From Mailhella sp. (GTDB lineage: Bacteria > Desulfobacterota > Desulfovibrionia > Desulfovibrionales > Desulfovibrionaceae), in NCBI GenBank assembly GCA_024404335.1, contig JAKSQA010000064.1, forward strand, positions 1 through 6,219: DNA of 6,219 nt. Direction: 5' to 3'. A program made the position numbers and the translations under genes. Under the pieces are notes generated by a model, which saw nothing but the letters and a program-made list of their open reading frames with translations, was not told the origin of the DNA and did not search any database. Below, one piece after another: positions 5,517 to 6,219 of the stretch (the first letter of the stretch is position 1; every line of letters begins with the position of its first letter).

Positions 5517-6219
5517 ATGGCAAGAAGGATATACGGCGGCGTACAGAGCTTTGCAATGCTCAGGGAAGGCGGCTACTTCTACGTCGACAAGACGGTATTT
5601 CTCCGCGACTGGTGGAACGGAGAATCCGGCACCGACGCCGTCACGCTGATCACGCGGCCTCGGCGCTTCGGCAAGACGCTCATGATGAGCACGGTGGAGT
5701 GCTTCTTCTCCACAAAGTACGCAGGCCGCGCCGACCTCTTCGATGGGCTTGACGTATGGAACGACGCTGCGATGCGCGCCGAGCAGGGGGCGTACCCTGT
5801 TATCTTCCTGAGCCTTGCGGATCTGAAGCCCTCCTGCCTTGATGAGATGCTGAAAATCTTCAGTACTTTGATCACGCTGGTCTTCAATTCCTGGGAGGAG
5901 CTTCTTCTGCCCGGAATGAACGACAAGGAACGGGAAATATATGCCGCCGTGCGCCCCGGCATGGACGCCGCCGCTGCGAAAGGCGCGGTGAAGTTCCTGT
6001 GCGGCCTGCTGGAGCGGCATTTCGGAAAGAAGGTCATCATCCTCCTTGATGAGTACGACACGCCCATGCAGGAGTCGTGGGTCAAGGACTTCTGGCATGA
6101 GACGGTGGAATTCATGCGCGGGTTCTTCAACGCCACGTTCAAGACGAACCCGTACCTCGAGCGGGCGCTGCTCACCGGCGTGACGCGCGTAAGCCGCGAA
6201 TCGCTGTTCTCCGACTTCA
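5517..6219 (+). CDS. AAA-ATPase-like family protein, partial at right edge
   Basis: N-terminal 234 residues of a protein of the AAA-ATPase-like family (Pfam AAA-ATPase_like), usually over 500 residues with a PD-(D/E)XK nuclease-like domain at the C-terminus. That part would lie beyond the window and is not seen. Recognisable parts are YFYVDKTVFLRDWW (20-33), the family's variant phosphate loop TRPRRFGKTLMMS (46-58, with Lys53 and Thr54 as the likely nucleotide-binding pair), LFDGLDVW (74-81), YPVIFLSLADLK (93-104), a Walker B strand VIILLDEYDTPM (173-184, with Asp178 and Glu179) and the sensor-like LLTGVTRVSRESLFSDF (218-234). The frame has no stop to the window edge. The family occurs in many, often multiple, copies in gut anaerobes; its role is unknown. 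It stands alone on this strand with its own promoter. G+C falls to about 48% over 5821-5940, below its neighbours, hinting at separate ancestry. Confidence 0.9.
   Translation, partial: MARRIYGGVQSFAMLREGGYFYVDKTVFLRDWWNGESGTDAVTLITRPRRFGKTLMMSTVECFFSTKYAGRADLFDGLDVWNDAAMRAEQGAYPVIFLSLADLKPSCLDEMLKIFSTLITLVFNSWEELLLPGMNDKEREIYAAVRPGMDAAAAKGAVKFLCGLLERHFGKKVIILLDEYDTPMQESWVKDFWHETVEFMRGFFNATFKTNPYLERALLTGVTRVSRESLFSDF

Noticed and set aside
5319..6098. N-terminal extension of the ClC frame up to 6098
   Set aside because: The extra 260 residues have no ClC similarity, overlap the divergent AAA-ATPase-like gene in antisense, and the start at 5318 has its own ribosome site and promoter.
1..6219. 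tRNA, rRNA, CRISPR array, insertion sequence or tandem repeat
   Set aside because: I saw no repeat-spacer pattern, transposase, conserved RNA core or direct repeats; nearly all bases are accounted for by the six genes and short gaps.

Overview
This is a GC-rich bacterial window holding six protein-coding genes, two of them cut by the window edges. Five genes lie on the minus strand and all encode membrane transport proteins. One gene at the right end is on the plus strand and encodes an AAA-ATPase-like protein. The GC-rich third positions, a TRAP-type carboxylate transporter, an AEC-family carrier and the AAA-ATPase-like family together suggest an anaerobe of the Desulfovibrionaceae type (Bilophila, Mailhella or Desulfovibrio-like). 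That assignment is inferred from gene content and protein style only; another TRAP-rich anaerobe, such as a member of the Synergistota, cannot be excluded.

Layout, read along the minus strand from right to left: a ClC-family chloride/proton transporter (5318 to 3969); a 128-bp gap with a likely promoter and several dyads; an AEC-family (auxin efflux carrier/malonate-type) transporter (3840 to 2866); a 99-bp gap with hairpins; then a tripartite TRAP transporter, dctP (2766 to 1690), dctQ (1638 to 1168) and dctM (1159 to the left edge). A perfect 12-bp stem-loop separates dctP from dctQ, while dctQ and dctM are only 8 nt apart with the ribosome binding site touching the dctQ stop codon. To the right, a 198-bp divergent region (5319-5516) carries back-to-back promoters for the ClC gene and for the plus-strand AAA-ATPase-like gene (5517 to the right edge).

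How they work together: DctP binds an organic acid in the periplasm and delivers it to the DctQ-DctM membrane pair for sodium- or proton-driven uptake. The AEC carrier next door is from an unrelated family that also moves carboxylates, so the two may serve related substrates; no enzyme or regulator here identifies the ligand. The ClC protein probably exchanges chloride for protons and has no evident link to the other transporters. The AAA-ATPase-like protein belongs to a widespread family of unknown function.

Most of the window is ordinary. The points most worth a second look are the abrupt loss of DctM similarity in the first 40 bases, the dyad-rich AT island in front of the AEC gene, and the locally AT-richer AAA-ATPase-like gene. 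I found no convincing undescribed system, RNA gene, CRISPR array or insertion sequence.
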